A DNA stretch of 64,000 bases from Skeletonema tropicum. Taxonomy: Eukaryota; Bacillariophyta; Thalassiosirophyceae; Thalassiosirales; Thalassiosiraceae. The stretch is from assembly GCA_037178625.1 (NCBI GenBank), contig CM074134.1, positions 1,054,001 through 1,118,000 of the forward strand, given 5' to 3'. Below are positions 30,470-41,163 of this stretch, one piece after another. Under the pieces are notes generated by a model. The model was not told the DNA's origin. It did not search any database and worked only from the letters and a program-made list of their open reading frames with translations. The position numbers were made by a program, and so were the translations under genes. How positions within the stretch are numbered: position 1 is the stretch's first letter; each line of letters opens with the position of its first letter.

Positions 30470-32182
30470 ATGAACCTCTGTTGCCTACTGCCGAGACGGC
30501 GGCGGCGGCACTCGATAGAAGTGTGCAGTACTGCATTTATCATGATCGCGATCACAACTTTCTCTCATAGCCCAGCCTACGCCTTCACCATTCAGACTCA
30601 CATCAAGCCCGTGCCATCGATGACGCCAAATGATTATTCATTCAGACCAAGCACAATTGCCTTGGACATGGCAAAGGGAGGCATTCACGGCAAAAAGACA
30701 CGCATGTTACAAGCTTCAAAAAAGAAGAAGAAGACAAAGAATAAATCTCAGCCCGGGAAGCATCGCAAGACGTCTAATAAACTTCGAAACAAAAATGCAG
30801 CAGATAATGAAGGAGGAAAAAAGAAGAACAACCAATCTCCATTATCCACATCGAATATATCATCACAATCGTCATCGAAACGACCAAAGCTATCTCTCTT
30901 GGGAGAAACAAAGAAAGGTGGACCACCGTGGCAAGTTATGGGGGAGCGAGATATGAAGAAGCATGTAGAGAATGAGAAATTACGACGTGAACGAATAAGC
31001 TTGGGACTTGTCTCGCCCTCGGAAGGCAGTGGGAGGGAAGACAAACAAAAGTTGAAGGCAGATGTTACCGGGTCAAATCGGCTCTTAAAAGCATCTGATC
31101 GATCAATGCTAAGTTGGAAGAGGTTCAATCCTGCCATTGTAGGATCATCTGACCTCACCATGGTGGGTGCATACTTGGATCGCAACCTGCCTCCATCGTT
31201 GGGCGTACCAGAAATTGCGTTTTTGGGACGATCTAATGTTGGAAAGAGTAGCTTATTGAACAGGCTCGTATCAAGAGCTGCAGGGGATACGGCGCGCGTG
31301 GGTAAAACTCCTGGTGCCACTGCGTCAGTGAATTTATATGCGTTATTGGAGCAAACCAAAAACAAAAAGGGGAATAATAATCGACGACAGCCCGATGGTG
31401 GGAAAGCAAGACCAATCATAGGGTTTGCCGACCTGCCAGGATTTGGGTACGCAAAATTAAGTAAAGATACGAAGGAAAGTGTCGAAGAAGCAGCTGAGAG
31501 ATACCTTGGGCGGAGGCGTGAGTTGGCTCTAGGTGTCTTGCTGGTAGACTCTCGCCGTGTACCAAACGCAGATGATAGAGCAGTTCTTGCCGCACTCTTT
31601 GATATGGGTGTGCCACTGATTGTAGTGGCAACCAAATCCGACAAGCTCAAAATAAATGAAGTAGAAACAGCCATGGCTACCATTCGAGATGGTCTGGGTT
31701 TGCCTGATGGACAGCCTCTCCGAGTGAGTGGTGTTACTGGCGAGGGAGTGCGAGATTTGTGGAGAATCATTTTAGATGCATGTGAGACTAGAGTGAATGA
31801 GTTGAAGGTAGCGATAGAGGAAGGAAGAGATGATGGAGGATCAATGCGTGTCATCGTGGACGAAGAGGACGAGGCAGATAATTTTTACGACGATTTTTTT
31901 GAAAATGACGGAGAAGAGGAGGAGGAATTCGAAGACGACGATGACATAGTTTATGATCAGGGATACGATTGGGTGCAAGGCGAAAGCTTTGGAGAAGAGG
32001 CTGAAACTTCTAGTGGTGACTTTTACGATGCTTTCTACGAAGGCGATGATGATTACGAGGGTTTCATATCTAATCCGAATGGATTCAAAAACGAAGAGAT
32101 GCAAATGTCTGAGAAGGAGGCATTCAACCTAAAGAATCTGCGCTTGCGTGCAGATGAAATGGAGCGACGAGGAGAGATCTAG
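30470..32182 (+). CDS. EngB/YihA-type GTPase, plastid-targeted
   Basis: 570 residues from the first ATG. The ATG at 30542 (Met25) gives a cleaner signal peptide ending SPAYAF, the diatom plastid motif, and may be the real start. The GTPase core has G1 FLGRSNVGKSSLLNRL, G2 GKTPGATAS, G3 ADLPGFGYAKL, G4 VVATKSDKL and G5 VSGVTGEG. EngB proteins help assemble the large ribosomal subunit, here presumably the plastid ribosome. The basic N-terminal insert (KKKKKTKNKS) and a very acidic C-terminal extension (ENDGEEEEEFEDDDD) are extra to the bacterial protein of about 210 residues. Confidence 0.88.
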   Translation: MNLCCLLPRRRRRHSIEVCSTAFIMIAITTFSHSPAYAFTIQTHIKPVPSMTPNDYSFRPSTIALDMAKGGIHGKKTRMLQASKKKKKTKNKSQPGKHRKTSNKLRNKNAADNEGGKKKNNQSPLSTSNISSQSSSKRPKLSLLGETKKGGPPWQVMGERDMKKHVENEKLRRERISLGLVSPSEGSGREDKQKLKADVTGSNRLLKASDRSMLSWKRFNPAIVGSSDLTMVGAYLDRNLPPSLGVPEIAFLGRSNVGKSSLLNRLVSRAAGDTARVGKTPGATASVNLYALLEQTKNKKGNNNRRQPDGGKARPIIGFADLPGFGYAKLSKDTKESVEEAAERYLGRRRELALGVLLVDSRRVPNADDRAVLAALFDMGVPLIVVATKSDKLKINEVETAMATIRDGLGLPDGQPLRVSGVTGEGVRDLWRIILDACETRVNELKVAIEEGRDDGGSMRVIVDEEDEADNFYDDFFENDGEEEEEFEDDDDIVYDQGYDWVQGESFGEEAETSSGDFYDAFYEGDDDYEGFISNPNGFKNEEMQMSEKEAFNLKNLRLRADEMERRGEI

Positions 32183-32388
32183 AGAGCAAATTATTAGATT
32201 TAACCCATTCCTTTCTTGCCAATTCTCTGCCATATACGATCCTTTCCCCCTTCACTTCCTTACCACTCTCATCAATTGATGCTTCATGAAAAGGATTTAA
32301 CATGATTCGCCCATTGGTGTAGAGATAATACTAATGAGTGAGATAATACTAATGAGTGGCAGTGTGGAGGGTCTATGATTTTGTCCTT

Positions 32389-33655
32389 TCATCTTCGAGA
32401 TCTGCTCCCATCCAGTTTCCAAGCATTTCTAAGTGAAGGGGGAATTGGTACTAACTCCATATAACATAAGAAGCAGTACCCCATGAACTCCTGATAGCTC
32501 TGAGACTCCACCATGGTCAAGTCCAATCCAAGTTCGTTACCAATTCTTTCAAAGACTTTCTTATCCGAATCATTGATATCCGGTCGCAGCAATGGCTCTT
32601 CTATCGCCGTCAAGTCATCCGTGTGATGCAAAAATCCTCCCTGAGGTTTCTTGGGATGGGGTGACATCTTGGAGAGAACAGGCGGAAGGATGGGTGGGAA
32701 TTCGGCGTAGATTTTGGAGTTGTGAAAAAGCCACTGGGTTTCGGGATCCGTCGGTTTTTGCCACATTTGCTTGGGTGTGAATCCATTTTTGTCGAAAGGT
32801 GTCGCTCCTTCACCCCTCTTGTAATTATCTTCGTTGATCACATGGCGAAAGCCAAACGTCATTAGAGTTGGAAATCGCTTGTAAAAGCCGCGATGATCAT
32901 CAACGAACACAAGAGTGGACGCTGGGTTGATGGCACCAGATTGGATGCGTTCGCCCCAGTTCACATTATCGAAATCAACAAAATTATTGCCAGTAAGGTA
33001 TTCATTGTTAGTGTCATCAATCCATCTAATGGGCTGACCACAAATCGGCTTGCTCTCAGGATCGATACTGATAATATTGGCGCTTGGAGCAGCTTTTCGA
33101 AAAAAGTAAGTTGACTGTCCGGAATTCACGCCCGATTCGACAATCGTAGTCGGTTGAAGTCGCTTGGCGATTGTATAAATGGCAAGAGAATGGTTTATTC
33201 TAATCCCGCACGTATTCGTTTTGTCGGGCCGATCCTTGTAGACCCGAAGGAACTCTTCCAAGTTATCGAGCAAAAAGCCCCGAGCGTCATCGACCGGGCC
33301 GCCCGTGCCGATGCGGACAAGCTTGAGTTCCCGCGGGGGAGCTTTGAGATTTCGGGCAGGTTGAGGCCAATCAGATGTATTTTCCTCATCCTTGGTATGA
33401 TTAAAAGTAGGACGAGGAGGAACAATTTTTTGCGTCATGCGGTGTAATCTTCTTGATCTCCCTGCTGTTGTGATCTTGCACTGAATTTCGGGCAAGAGGT
33501 TCCAATTTCAGCAGCGACAGAATAGCGAAGCTGGTTGCGAAAATAAAGGTCCATTGCAAATAAAGGGGACCATTTCTTCGCCTCTGTGGGGCCTTCTCTA
33601 GCTGTGAAAATGGCGAGCGTGGCGGTGCTTCAATGACTTGAATTGGAGGGTCCAT
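32389..33655 (-). CDS. Methyltransferase-fold (cephalosporin hydroxylase-like) enzyme; anchor in a different frame
   Basis: The enzyme frame runs from the ATG at 33438 (MTQKIVPPRP, 349 residues) to 32389. It has a Rossmann SAM-type start (IVESGVNSGQSTYFFRKAAP, then IISIDPE) and ASTLVFVDDHRGFYKRF. This resembles the cephalosporin hydroxylase and Methyltransf_24 groups; the substrate is unknown. Directly upstream, another frame (33655 to about 33450, starting MDPPIQV) encodes a membrane anchor almost identical to that of the WbsX-like gene. A single-base shift would join them, and no plausible intron separates them. So either a frameshift removed the anchor or the sequence has an indel error. 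Confidence 0.7.
33467..33525 (-). repeat. Duplicated anchor-coding segment, copy 2
   Basis: Exact 59-nt match to 24405-24463. The frame here matches the anchor but not the downstream enzyme. Confidence 0.9.
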
Positions 33656-34089
33656 AGTAAATATCCATGACGAGTTTTCAGCGCGCCCAAAAGTCAAAAT
33701 CTTCCGAATATCGGAAGATTTTAGAATAGTCGGCTATATTGCTCCAGAAACACACCTAACCCCCTCCGATCACCTTGCCTATGCATGATTGGCCGTTGGT
33801 TTGGTGCATTTTGGCCATATACTCGCTGTGTAGTGCCATTTTCTATTTTTTTTTTCCTTCAGCTAGTGGCCCGCTAGTAAAATTGCGAATTTTGAGTACC
33901 TACTATGTGGGCATTATCTGGAGTTAGACGGACCTACAATGCTTCCAACACACGTCTATGGCCCCCCTGCGATGAGTTTGAGGCGTTGGGAGGTTACTGG
34001 GTTCGATTAGATTGCAAATAATAGCCGTACAAGTAACACTATTTGCTACCTTTGCCCGTGGCAACAGTTTTTTGTGTATGAATCCTACT

Positions 34090-35210
34090 ATGCTATACAA
34101 ACGCAATATCTCTCATGTGTCTTTCCCTGCTCTCTTTGGACGTTTTCTGACGTGACGGGCACAGCTGGACGTGGTGCTGCACCTGGTGCCGCGGCAACAC
34201 CGGTATCAGAAGCGGCAGCAGATTGAATTGCCAATCCCTCCTTCATCTGCCTCCATATCTTCTTCTCCGTCTGCACCTGGAGCGATTCCTCTCGCAATAC
34301 TGATCAACTCAGATCTTCTCTTGCCAAGCATAGATCTCTGTCCAATTTGATGAGCGTCATGCAGCAGGTCTATTTCGTCAACCTTTCCACGTACTGAAAT
34401 GAGCCATCGCCATTCATGAGAACATTTCCATTGCTATCCATCACCGGAATCTTGGTGCTGAAGTACTTTGGATGCTTCGTGTTGTCTTCTTTCTTTGGTG
34501 CCGAGAAGCAGAGGTATCGGCTGCAACTGTGTCAAAAGTAGTCCGTCCCTCTACCACAGTTTGCACATGTCCGCTTAATTTCCTTCAACCGAGGAGTTGC
34601 ACTAGCATTACCCCTTGCAGTATTCTTCTCCTGTTGAAACTTAACAAGCTGTCCGTGCGAGAACCCTACACATAACTCACAGCGCAGCTGATGCGTTGGA
34701 GTATTGGCCTTCCCTCGACGTTTTGGAGTTTTGTTTGTCTTGCAAGTTGCAAAGGGCATCTCCACGGGGTTTGGTGTGTTGTTGGCGCGAGTGCTACGGC
34801 TACGTCCCTCTCCAGCACTAATACTACTTCCATCGAAACTTTCCATAGGAAAGAACTGATTGATTTCATTCAAATCGTCATTTGTGAGAGTGGCTCCTTC
34901 AATACTATCCAGCCCAACTTCAGTATATCTTGAACTTTCTGCCCGCATCAAAAACGTGCCTATCATGTAATCCAAAGAATCTCGAACGAAGCACGGGCAT
35001 TGTTTGCTCCGCGTGCATGGAAGAGAGACGGATAGAAATCAAGGTCCTCTTTGGCTGTAAGCCATTGTTTACCCAGTTTGTGACGGTCTCGTGGAACTGC
35101 TTCTAAATATCTATATCCTTGCCGTATACTATGTCCATGAAGCGATCCAAACCATCCGGGGAGGAACAACAATTCTTTTTTTGTTTGTTTCCAAGCATTC
35201 TCGATTGCAA
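34090..35210 (-). pseudogene. Degenerate transposase-like remnant with zinc-ribbon tail
   Basis: The minus strand encodes pieces in shifting frames broken by stops. Best is 34532-34975 (DYMIGTFLMRAESSRYTEVG...). It ends with Cys pairs CELC and RTCANCG, and the zinc-binding pattern continues in another frame (CSRYLCFSAPKKEDN). Further pieces (KLDRDLCLAREDLS, then REESLQVQTEKKIW) follow. The Cys pattern near the C-terminus recalls piggyBac-like transposases, but I cannot see a DDE core, so the family is tentative. At least three stops or frameshifts make it non-functional. Confidence 0.5.
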
Positions 35211-35468
35211 TTTATTCCACTTTGGTGGTCAAGGCGCTGTTCCATCGGGAGGATGCTCCTCACCAACACCGTCCTCATCATCGGAGAGGTACTCTCCTGA
35301 CGATCATCCTCGTAACACACATTAGAATTTCTACCGTAGACGTCCTCGTCGATGACAGCAGAAGCGCCCAAGTGGCTGGTAGCACGCAATGCATTCATGA
35401 CGACGTGTGCACAGGCAACAGGAGAGGGAAGTGAAGATTGAGGATGACATCAGTACCCCGAGAGCCGA

Positions 35469-35732
35469 GCAGAAGAGCTTAAAGACAGTTCAACTGAAGA
35501 TTATTTGCTTGAGTTTGTCAAAGTCGATGAGTCTGAGCATTTGGAGACGGTAGCTACGGAACAAGCCAGCAAGATGCAAGCCATGCACACTTTAATGAAA
35601 GAATTCGCCAATAAATAGTCTGAACAGCAATACGAAAGAGATTTTGAACGTCCTGATTATGCAGTGAAGACGACGTCGTAGTGCGAGGGTGACTTCATGT
35701 ATTGCAGTGATGATGAAGAGGATGACGACTAA
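35469..35732 (+). pseudogene. Fossil coding remnant with two internal stops
   Basis: In one plus-strand frame the text EELKDSSTEDYLLEFVKVD...QASKMQAMHTLMKEF runs to TAG, then SEQQYERDFERPDY continues to another TAG, and the tail YCSDDEEDDD ends at TAA. The amino-acid composition and acidic end look like a real protein C-terminus that decayed. Family not recognised. It lies inside the inverted-repeat-bounded region. Confidence 0.45.
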
Positions 35733-36241
35733 ACCTCATGCAAGTGCACATTTTGAAGATGTATTTTTAGATGTAATGCGCAGTATTTGTGTGTTTGAGT
35801 GGCTATAGTATCTTCTCCTCGTCTGTTACCAATCAAGCCATGTATTGTTTCTTATAGAATAATAATATCATTCCCAGATCAATAGTTTCATGTCCACGTA
35901 GCACCAGCATTCCCACTATGACGGTCGATTAATGCCCAAAATACGGCAGCGATCCTCGATCATATAGTTTTTAAGCTATCCAATGGGCCATCAATCGGTC
36001 TATGGGAACACTAGGAACATGATACGTTGCTCTATCAAAGATCGGTGATATTTACGAAGTAGGCAAGATGTCCGTACTTGAAGCGGCATTACGACCACAA
36101 CGACTGATACCAAGTGAAATAGCGCCAGCACCCGTCGAATATATAGATCATGGGCTGTCCATAGAGCCCTCACTCGGCGTGTGAGGAAATGTGTAACATG
36201 GTGAAACTACACACCCGAACATGGTGGTTTTGATGATCTTT
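35733..36241. other. Non-coding part of the decayed element
   Basis: About 500 bp with no gene seen. Confidence 0.4.
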
Positions 36242-36273
36242 GTGATGGAGGCTGAAAGAGCCGGCGCGCCAAA
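36242..36273 (-). repeat. 32-bp dispersed repeat, copy 2
   Basis: Exact reverse complement of 2988-3019. Confidence 0.85.
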
Positions 36274-36485
36274 ACTAAAACGCCGTTTTGTACCCCCTCG
36301 ATCGATGCAGTATGACAAAAAAATGGTGTAGTATTTAGCTAAAAAGACCTCATAGATCTTATTTTGGGCGAGTTTTGGGGTGTATATAACGTTTTTCCAA
36401 AATCTTCCGAAAATCGGAAGATTTCAAAAAAGCTTCCGAATATCGGAAGAAAAAAACTCGTCATGGATATAGGAGAACATTTTCT

Positions 36486-36638
36486 ATGGCAGAGCGTGGT
36501 CGCCACCTCGCGTTGGGATCCATGAGAAGAGGCCTGCAAGAAATGGTCAATATTGGGAGTCCTGACTACTTCAACTCTGATCGGAACTCAAGTTTGCGTC
36601 GAAGAAGAAGCGGTTTCTCCGGTAGTAGGGGTTTTTGA
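36486..36638 (+). CDS. Short ORF or first exon next to the assembly gap
   Basis: 50 codons from ATG: MAERGRHLALGSMRRGLQEM, then VNIGSPDYFNSDRNS and an Arg/Ser-rich end. It looks protein-like. A GTAGTAGG near the end could be a weak donor, so this may be the first exon of a gene lost in the gap. No family recognised. Confidence 0.25.
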   Translation: MAERGRHLALGSMRRGLQEMVNIGSPDYFNSDRNSSLRRRRSGFSGSRGF

Positions 36639-37005
36639 TGAGAACCGAACCCCGAGAGATTGGGCTTGATCATCGAGAGAACTGGCCCCCTTTGTTGTGG
36701 TGTTGGAGACCCGAACTCCAAGTTCGGTAGGGCTATCGATGATCACTAGATGATTTACGTGAGTTGCTTCATAATTTATATGCGATTGCCTGGCCAGATT
36801 CTTTGGAAGCTGTAGAGAATATAGCGAAGAGAGAGTTTTTTTCTCCCACCCACCCTCCCTTGGTGCCTGCCCTACGTCACGTACCCTGCGACATTGTTGG
36901 GCATGTTTGTTTATAGAGGCGTCTCCCTGTCTAATTCAGGCCAGGATGAGCAAACACGTCCCCCTGGTATGAACTAACTATGACTATGGCATGTTCGCAA
37001 TGAGT
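36639..37005. other. Intergenic up to the gap
   Basis: No gene seen. Confidence 0.4.
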
Positions 37006-37505
37006 NNNNNNNNNNNNNNNNNNNNNNNNNNNNNNNNNNNNNNNNNNNNNNNNNNNNNNNNNNNNNNNNNNNNNNNNNNNNNNNNNNNNNNNNNNNNNNN
37101 NNNNNNNNNNNNNNNNNNNNNNNNNNNNNNNNNNNNNNNNNNNNNNNNNNNNNNNNNNNNNNNNNNNNNNNNNNNNNNNNNNNNNNNNNNNNNNNNNNNN
37201 NNNNNNNNNNNNNNNNNNNNNNNNNNNNNNNNNNNNNNNNNNNNNNNNNNNNNNNNNNNNNNNNNNNNNNNNNNNNNNNNNNNNNNNNNNNNNNNNNNNN
37301 NNNNNNNNNNNNNNNNNNNNNNNNNNNNNNNNNNNNNNNNNNNNNNNNNNNNNNNNNNNNNNNNNNNNNNNNNNNNNNNNNNNNNNNNNNNNNNNNNNNN
37401 NNNNNNNNNNNNNNNNNNNNNNNNNNNNNNNNNNNNNNNNNNNNNNNNNNNNNNNNNNNNNNNNNNNNNNNNNNNNNNNNNNNNNNNNNNNNNNNNNNNN
37501 NNNNN
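37006..37505. other. Assembly gap, exactly 500 N
   Basis: The round number suggests a scaffold gap of set size, so true distance and content are unknown. The gap lies beside decayed mobile DNA, a usual cause of assembly breaks. Confidence 0.99.
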
Positions 37506-38230
37506 TCGTGTGAGCTGGCAATACCAGCCATGTGGACTACTGGAGGTGTATTTGGGTGCGACCCTGACACACTTTTTGCCCTTCATACGATTGCATAATA
37601 ACAGTAGTTAGGATTCCTTTTGACTATTTATGAAGCCTGAGGACTTTATGATCCCATCGGCACTTACATATGGCGGAAAGCGGAAAACACATTTTGGGGG
37701 CTCTTTGTCTTTGTCAAGTGCCGATGGATATATACCACGGACGGATATACTATTCCTACGTACATAGCCCACCTCGATCGGTCCGTGAAAGATCCACAAG
37801 CACAGACATACAACCTATATAAGTATCTTGACTCTTGACCAGGTGGAGCAAATGATATAATAATAGAGCCTTCGGACTGCGCTTTGGGATTGATCATCGA
37901 CGTCAGCAGACATCCCGCACTAGCTAAAACTAAGATTTCAACGTATAATTTTGCCTCCTCGATGGCTTGATATTCCCGCTTCATTCACCTTTTAGAGTTT
38001 AACGTCCTAGAACGAAGATATATATCTTTGCAATTGGTTGGTTTTAACAATAAACTGCATAAATTACACTGTTTCTCATCGCACTTGACATGGTTGTGGA
38101 AAAATCATTGGACGAGCATGAGATTTGATAATCAAATGGGCGTTCTTACAGCGTAGTGAATAATATTCATACTTATCCCCCACCAGTATCCATCATCCAT
38201 TCCCCCCTCCCTTTCTCTTCCGTTTCAACT
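37506..38230. other. Intergenic, no gene seen
   Basis: The longest open frame (minus, 37664-37984) lacks domain-like features. It contains a short inverted pair (ATCGGCACTT at about 37657 and AAGTGCCGAT at about 37716). Confidence 0.4.
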
Positions 38231-39013
38231 CTAATAAATATGATGCTTCCTGAAGAAAGATATCATATGATTCGCCTGCGTAAAACCCGTAACCAACAAC
38301 ACACAAAGCTGCACAATCGGCCACCACTGACTCGCCTTATTCATAGCAATAGTCTGATCATGAAACTCCACCTCTAACTCCTTGGCATAATCCGCCTGAC
38401 GTAAAATCATATCAGTCTTGGAAATCAATGAGCTTAGCGTCCGTTCCATTTGTGAGAAGTGTTCCTGGGCATTCCGTTGGGAGCTCGAGTCCAATTCGAC
38501 TGCTTCGTGGGCAACTGCCCCAGATCCGACTGTTTCAAATCCTTCCATATCAGGTGATTCATAGACACGTAAGCTGATGGGGGTGGGACTGATTGCCGAT
38601 GCGGTGAGACTTTGAACGCAAATGGAAATTTTCCCATCGTATTGACTGTCATATATGAGACTCCCCTTCTTTTTATCTAAATCTTTTACCATCTTGCTAG
38701 AACTATCGTGATTTTTGGGTCGACGAGGATCATGTCTTCCATGATGATACGCCCGTTCATCCTCTTGATCGATGGTGATAGTGGTACGATACTTACGAAA
38801 CGAGCGTGGATCGACTGGTTGGCCATCGGGGCCTTTGGAGTTTGGTAGGATTAGATCGGGTGCCTCGTAGTCAATGGTCAATTTGGCGTCGGCTGGGGCT
38901 TCGATGGACATGCATTTGGGCTGTGCGTTCATTAGTAAGAGCATTGGCTCGGCGGATATGGCAGTGGATAGTGCCGCTGCCAGGAGGGCGACGAATCTGT
39001 AGGAGGCGCTCAT
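38231..39013 (-). CDS. p24/EMP24/GP25L (TMED) cargo receptor
   Basis: 260 residues from the ATG at 39013. Architecture is that of p24 proteins: signal peptide (ending TAISAEP), GOLD domain with its Cys pair (PKCMSIEAP and GKISICVQSL), a coiled-coil stretch (EHFSQMERTLSSLISKTD, then AKELEVEFHDQ), one membrane span (WWPIVQLCVLLVTGFTQ) and a short cytosolic tail. The tail FFRKHHIY has the FF signal for COPII. These proteins select cargo and shape vesicles between ER and Golgi. A His/Arg/Lys-rich insert in the GOLD domain (YHHGRHDPRRPKNH) is unusual. Confidence 0.9.
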   Translation of the reverse strand: MSASYRFVALLAAALSTAISAEPMLLLMNAQPKCMSIEAPADAKLTIDYEAPDLILPNSKGPDGQPVDPRSFRKYRTTITIDQEDERAYHHGRHDPRRPKNHDSSSKMVKDLDKKKGSLIYDSQYDGKISICVQSLTASAISPTPISLRVYESPDMEGFETVGSGAVAHEAVELDSSSQRNAQEHFSQMERTLSSLISKTDMILRQADYAKELEVEFHDQTIAMNKASQWWPIVQLCVLLVTGFTQANHMISFFRKHHIY

Positions 39014-41163
39014 TGTTATCAAAGTAAGGCTTATCTGAGTTCAAGATATTGTACGCTGTCGATATCAATTCATTTTCATTTCGATTTGTTTTTGCATGTT
39101 CATATTCACATAGTATTAAGGAAATGAAAAAGACAGCTGGTGAATCGTTTGTGATGCCATTGATGCACGACAACTGGAAAATCAAAAACCTTTAGTTCCT
39201 CATTTACTATGTACTAACAACAAGAGAGGAGAGGAGTGGTCAGACAGCTAACAGCTATCGTACAATATCGCCAGATAGCTGTCTCATCTCCTCAACTCGA
39301 TGATGTGGAATTTTTTTTGTACGTAGGAACTGTCCAAGAAGCGGTACCAAAGTGGCGCCAACGATCATCAAAACCATCATCACCATGGGATTTCCGCCCG
39401 AGTAGCGTGCTTTACTAAGCATGGTGCGGTTATATTAAAGATATAATGTTCGTGATGCCTATATAGATATATATGTATGTATGAAGCAGCTTGATATGTA
39501 CCAATTTTTACATATGATGTAAAATAAAAGCCAATTAGTGCACATGAATTTGTATCCTCAACTCCTCATAAGCAATGAACGATAGTGTTATAACAAATAT
39601 TTCAGCACTATCGACACAAAACACTGTTGAATTAAGATTATTGAGTTATGATATGAATGTGTAAATCTTGTTGTTGAATAATAATAATGTACGAGGCCCA
39701 CAGATCCGTGTCATTCGACATATATTCATGTAGTTAAACATCCATCTCACAAGAGAGAATACACTTTGTGCATTCCAACGATGGCAGCAGTGATCATATG
39801 CAGCTGTATCCGTAGAACATTGCTTGATTGAAACCAAAGGGCCTTAACAAGTCGTTAATGATTCCACTCCAATCTATTCAAAAGCAACGTAGTGCCATAA
39901 TGACAGCCTTCATTTAAGACAACGTATGAACCTATTCCACCCTAATCGAACAACGAGTTACCCAGCCACGACCCTGCCTATTCAAACAAATACAATAGTT
40001 GATGTGTCGTTGTTATCGGGTGGTAAGATTGATTTGAATGCCGAAACAATTGGAGTTTGTCCGAGAAAATGGCAATGTGTCGGGCTGGGCGGTAGGGCCA
40101 AGCTTTAGTTCGCCGATGGTAGTGTAAGCAGTGGAATCGGATCTCTATTGACAACTCCACATTACAAAACGATTCATCAATAACATCGAGGCCGTCCGAG
40201 GGCGTTATCTGTCTCGTAATCATTAAAGAGCTTGGGATAGAACAATGAAACGATTGACTTTTGTGTTTGTGTTCATATGATGATGCATCAGCCAAATAAT
40301 ATGGTGCCCAACGGAGTTATAGAGCACTGACTAGTCGCTACCAACAGACAAACGACACCTGATGTCTATATGTTGAAGTAGCAGTGAGGATTGGCAGAGA
40401 GAGGACGATCTTTTGGTGTTACGGGCGTAGTATCGGACGACACATCGGGAGGTTTGCGCTACTTCTGGTTGACTTTTTCTCATGTGACGCTTAGATGAAC
40501 TTTCAAAAAGTACATTCCGTCACGTAGGCAGTATGTTCATTCAAGACTTCAGCTGCAAGTGGGTATACGTGACGGAATGTGGATCTTTATACTCGAGGAG
40601 ATACGATTTTTACCGCTATGCCATCAACATGGTGTTTTGGCTCATTTCTTCATGATGTGTGATTATGTTTGTGCTGCGAAATTGTGCGTGGAGCAAAAGA
40701 GGCGGGATTTTTTGTGAAATATTATATTTTTCTAATTTTGGCGGAAAGGGAGTGCCGTTATCTATCTTGTATGGGAGATACGTAGGAATCGGGCTCATCG
40801 AGTGGAGGTGATGAGACAGCTATAGGCGCCAGATACACACTGCCAGATAATACATAATCCATCATAAGAAGTAGCATCCCAGCAGATACCAGCGCTATTG
40901 CAAGCTACATCATCATCGCATCGTCGAGACTGGTTGGAGCTACAATAGCTGTACAATGGAGACAATAATACTAATGAATGATTGAATGATCAACAGTAGT
41001 CCAAGGGAAAATTAGTCAGCAGCATAGACACAAGGGTAAATAAAGCATAGACGCCTATCACACAAGAGAGATACCATCGATTGTATTCTATCACATCACG
41101 AGTGTTTGCATTAGATCTCTGAGAGGCTACGATACTTCGCGCTAAGGAGCTGGTTTGATAAGT
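39014..41163. other. 2.1-kb intergenic region
   Basis: The largest gene-free stretch outside the repeat islands. Short open frames look random. It holds the inverted repeat at 40512-40580. No tRNA or other RNA gene recognised. Confidence 0.5.
40512..40580. repeat. Inverted repeat, 15-bp arms
   Basis: ACATTCCGTCACGTA (40512-40526) is perfectly inverted at 40566-40580 around a 39-bp spacer. It could be a hairpin in RNA or a paired protein-binding site. Confidence 0.75.

Larger units (their letters stand above)
33661..36470. mobile_element. Decayed mobile element bounded by inverted repeats
   Basis: ATATCCATGACGAGTTTT (33661-33678) is exactly inverted at 36453-36470. Just inside each end are palindromes of the type CTTCCGAATATCGGAAG (33702-33718, 36433-36449, and a variant at about 36404-36420). 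The inside holds broken coding remnants. No clear target duplication is visible, so insertion as one unit is an inference. The left end lies 5 bp upstream of the anchor ATG at 33655. Confidence 0.55.

Noticed and set aside
30748..31854. 368-codon minus-strand ORF opposite EngB
   Set aside because: Shadow of the GTPase gene. The plus frame has all five GTPase motifs; the minus frame has Ser/Pro-rich text without domains.
33985..34030. GGGTTCGATTAG resembling a tRNA T-loop
   Set aside because: No matching acceptor stem, anticodon arm or D-loop could be folded around it.
36931..37611. Four open frames of about 200 codons across the gap
   Set aside because: They consist almost only of N; the frames are open because N cannot make a stop.
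37664..37984. 106-codon minus-strand ORF near the gap
   Set aside because: No domain, no relation to neighbours, poor codon pattern. Could be chance.
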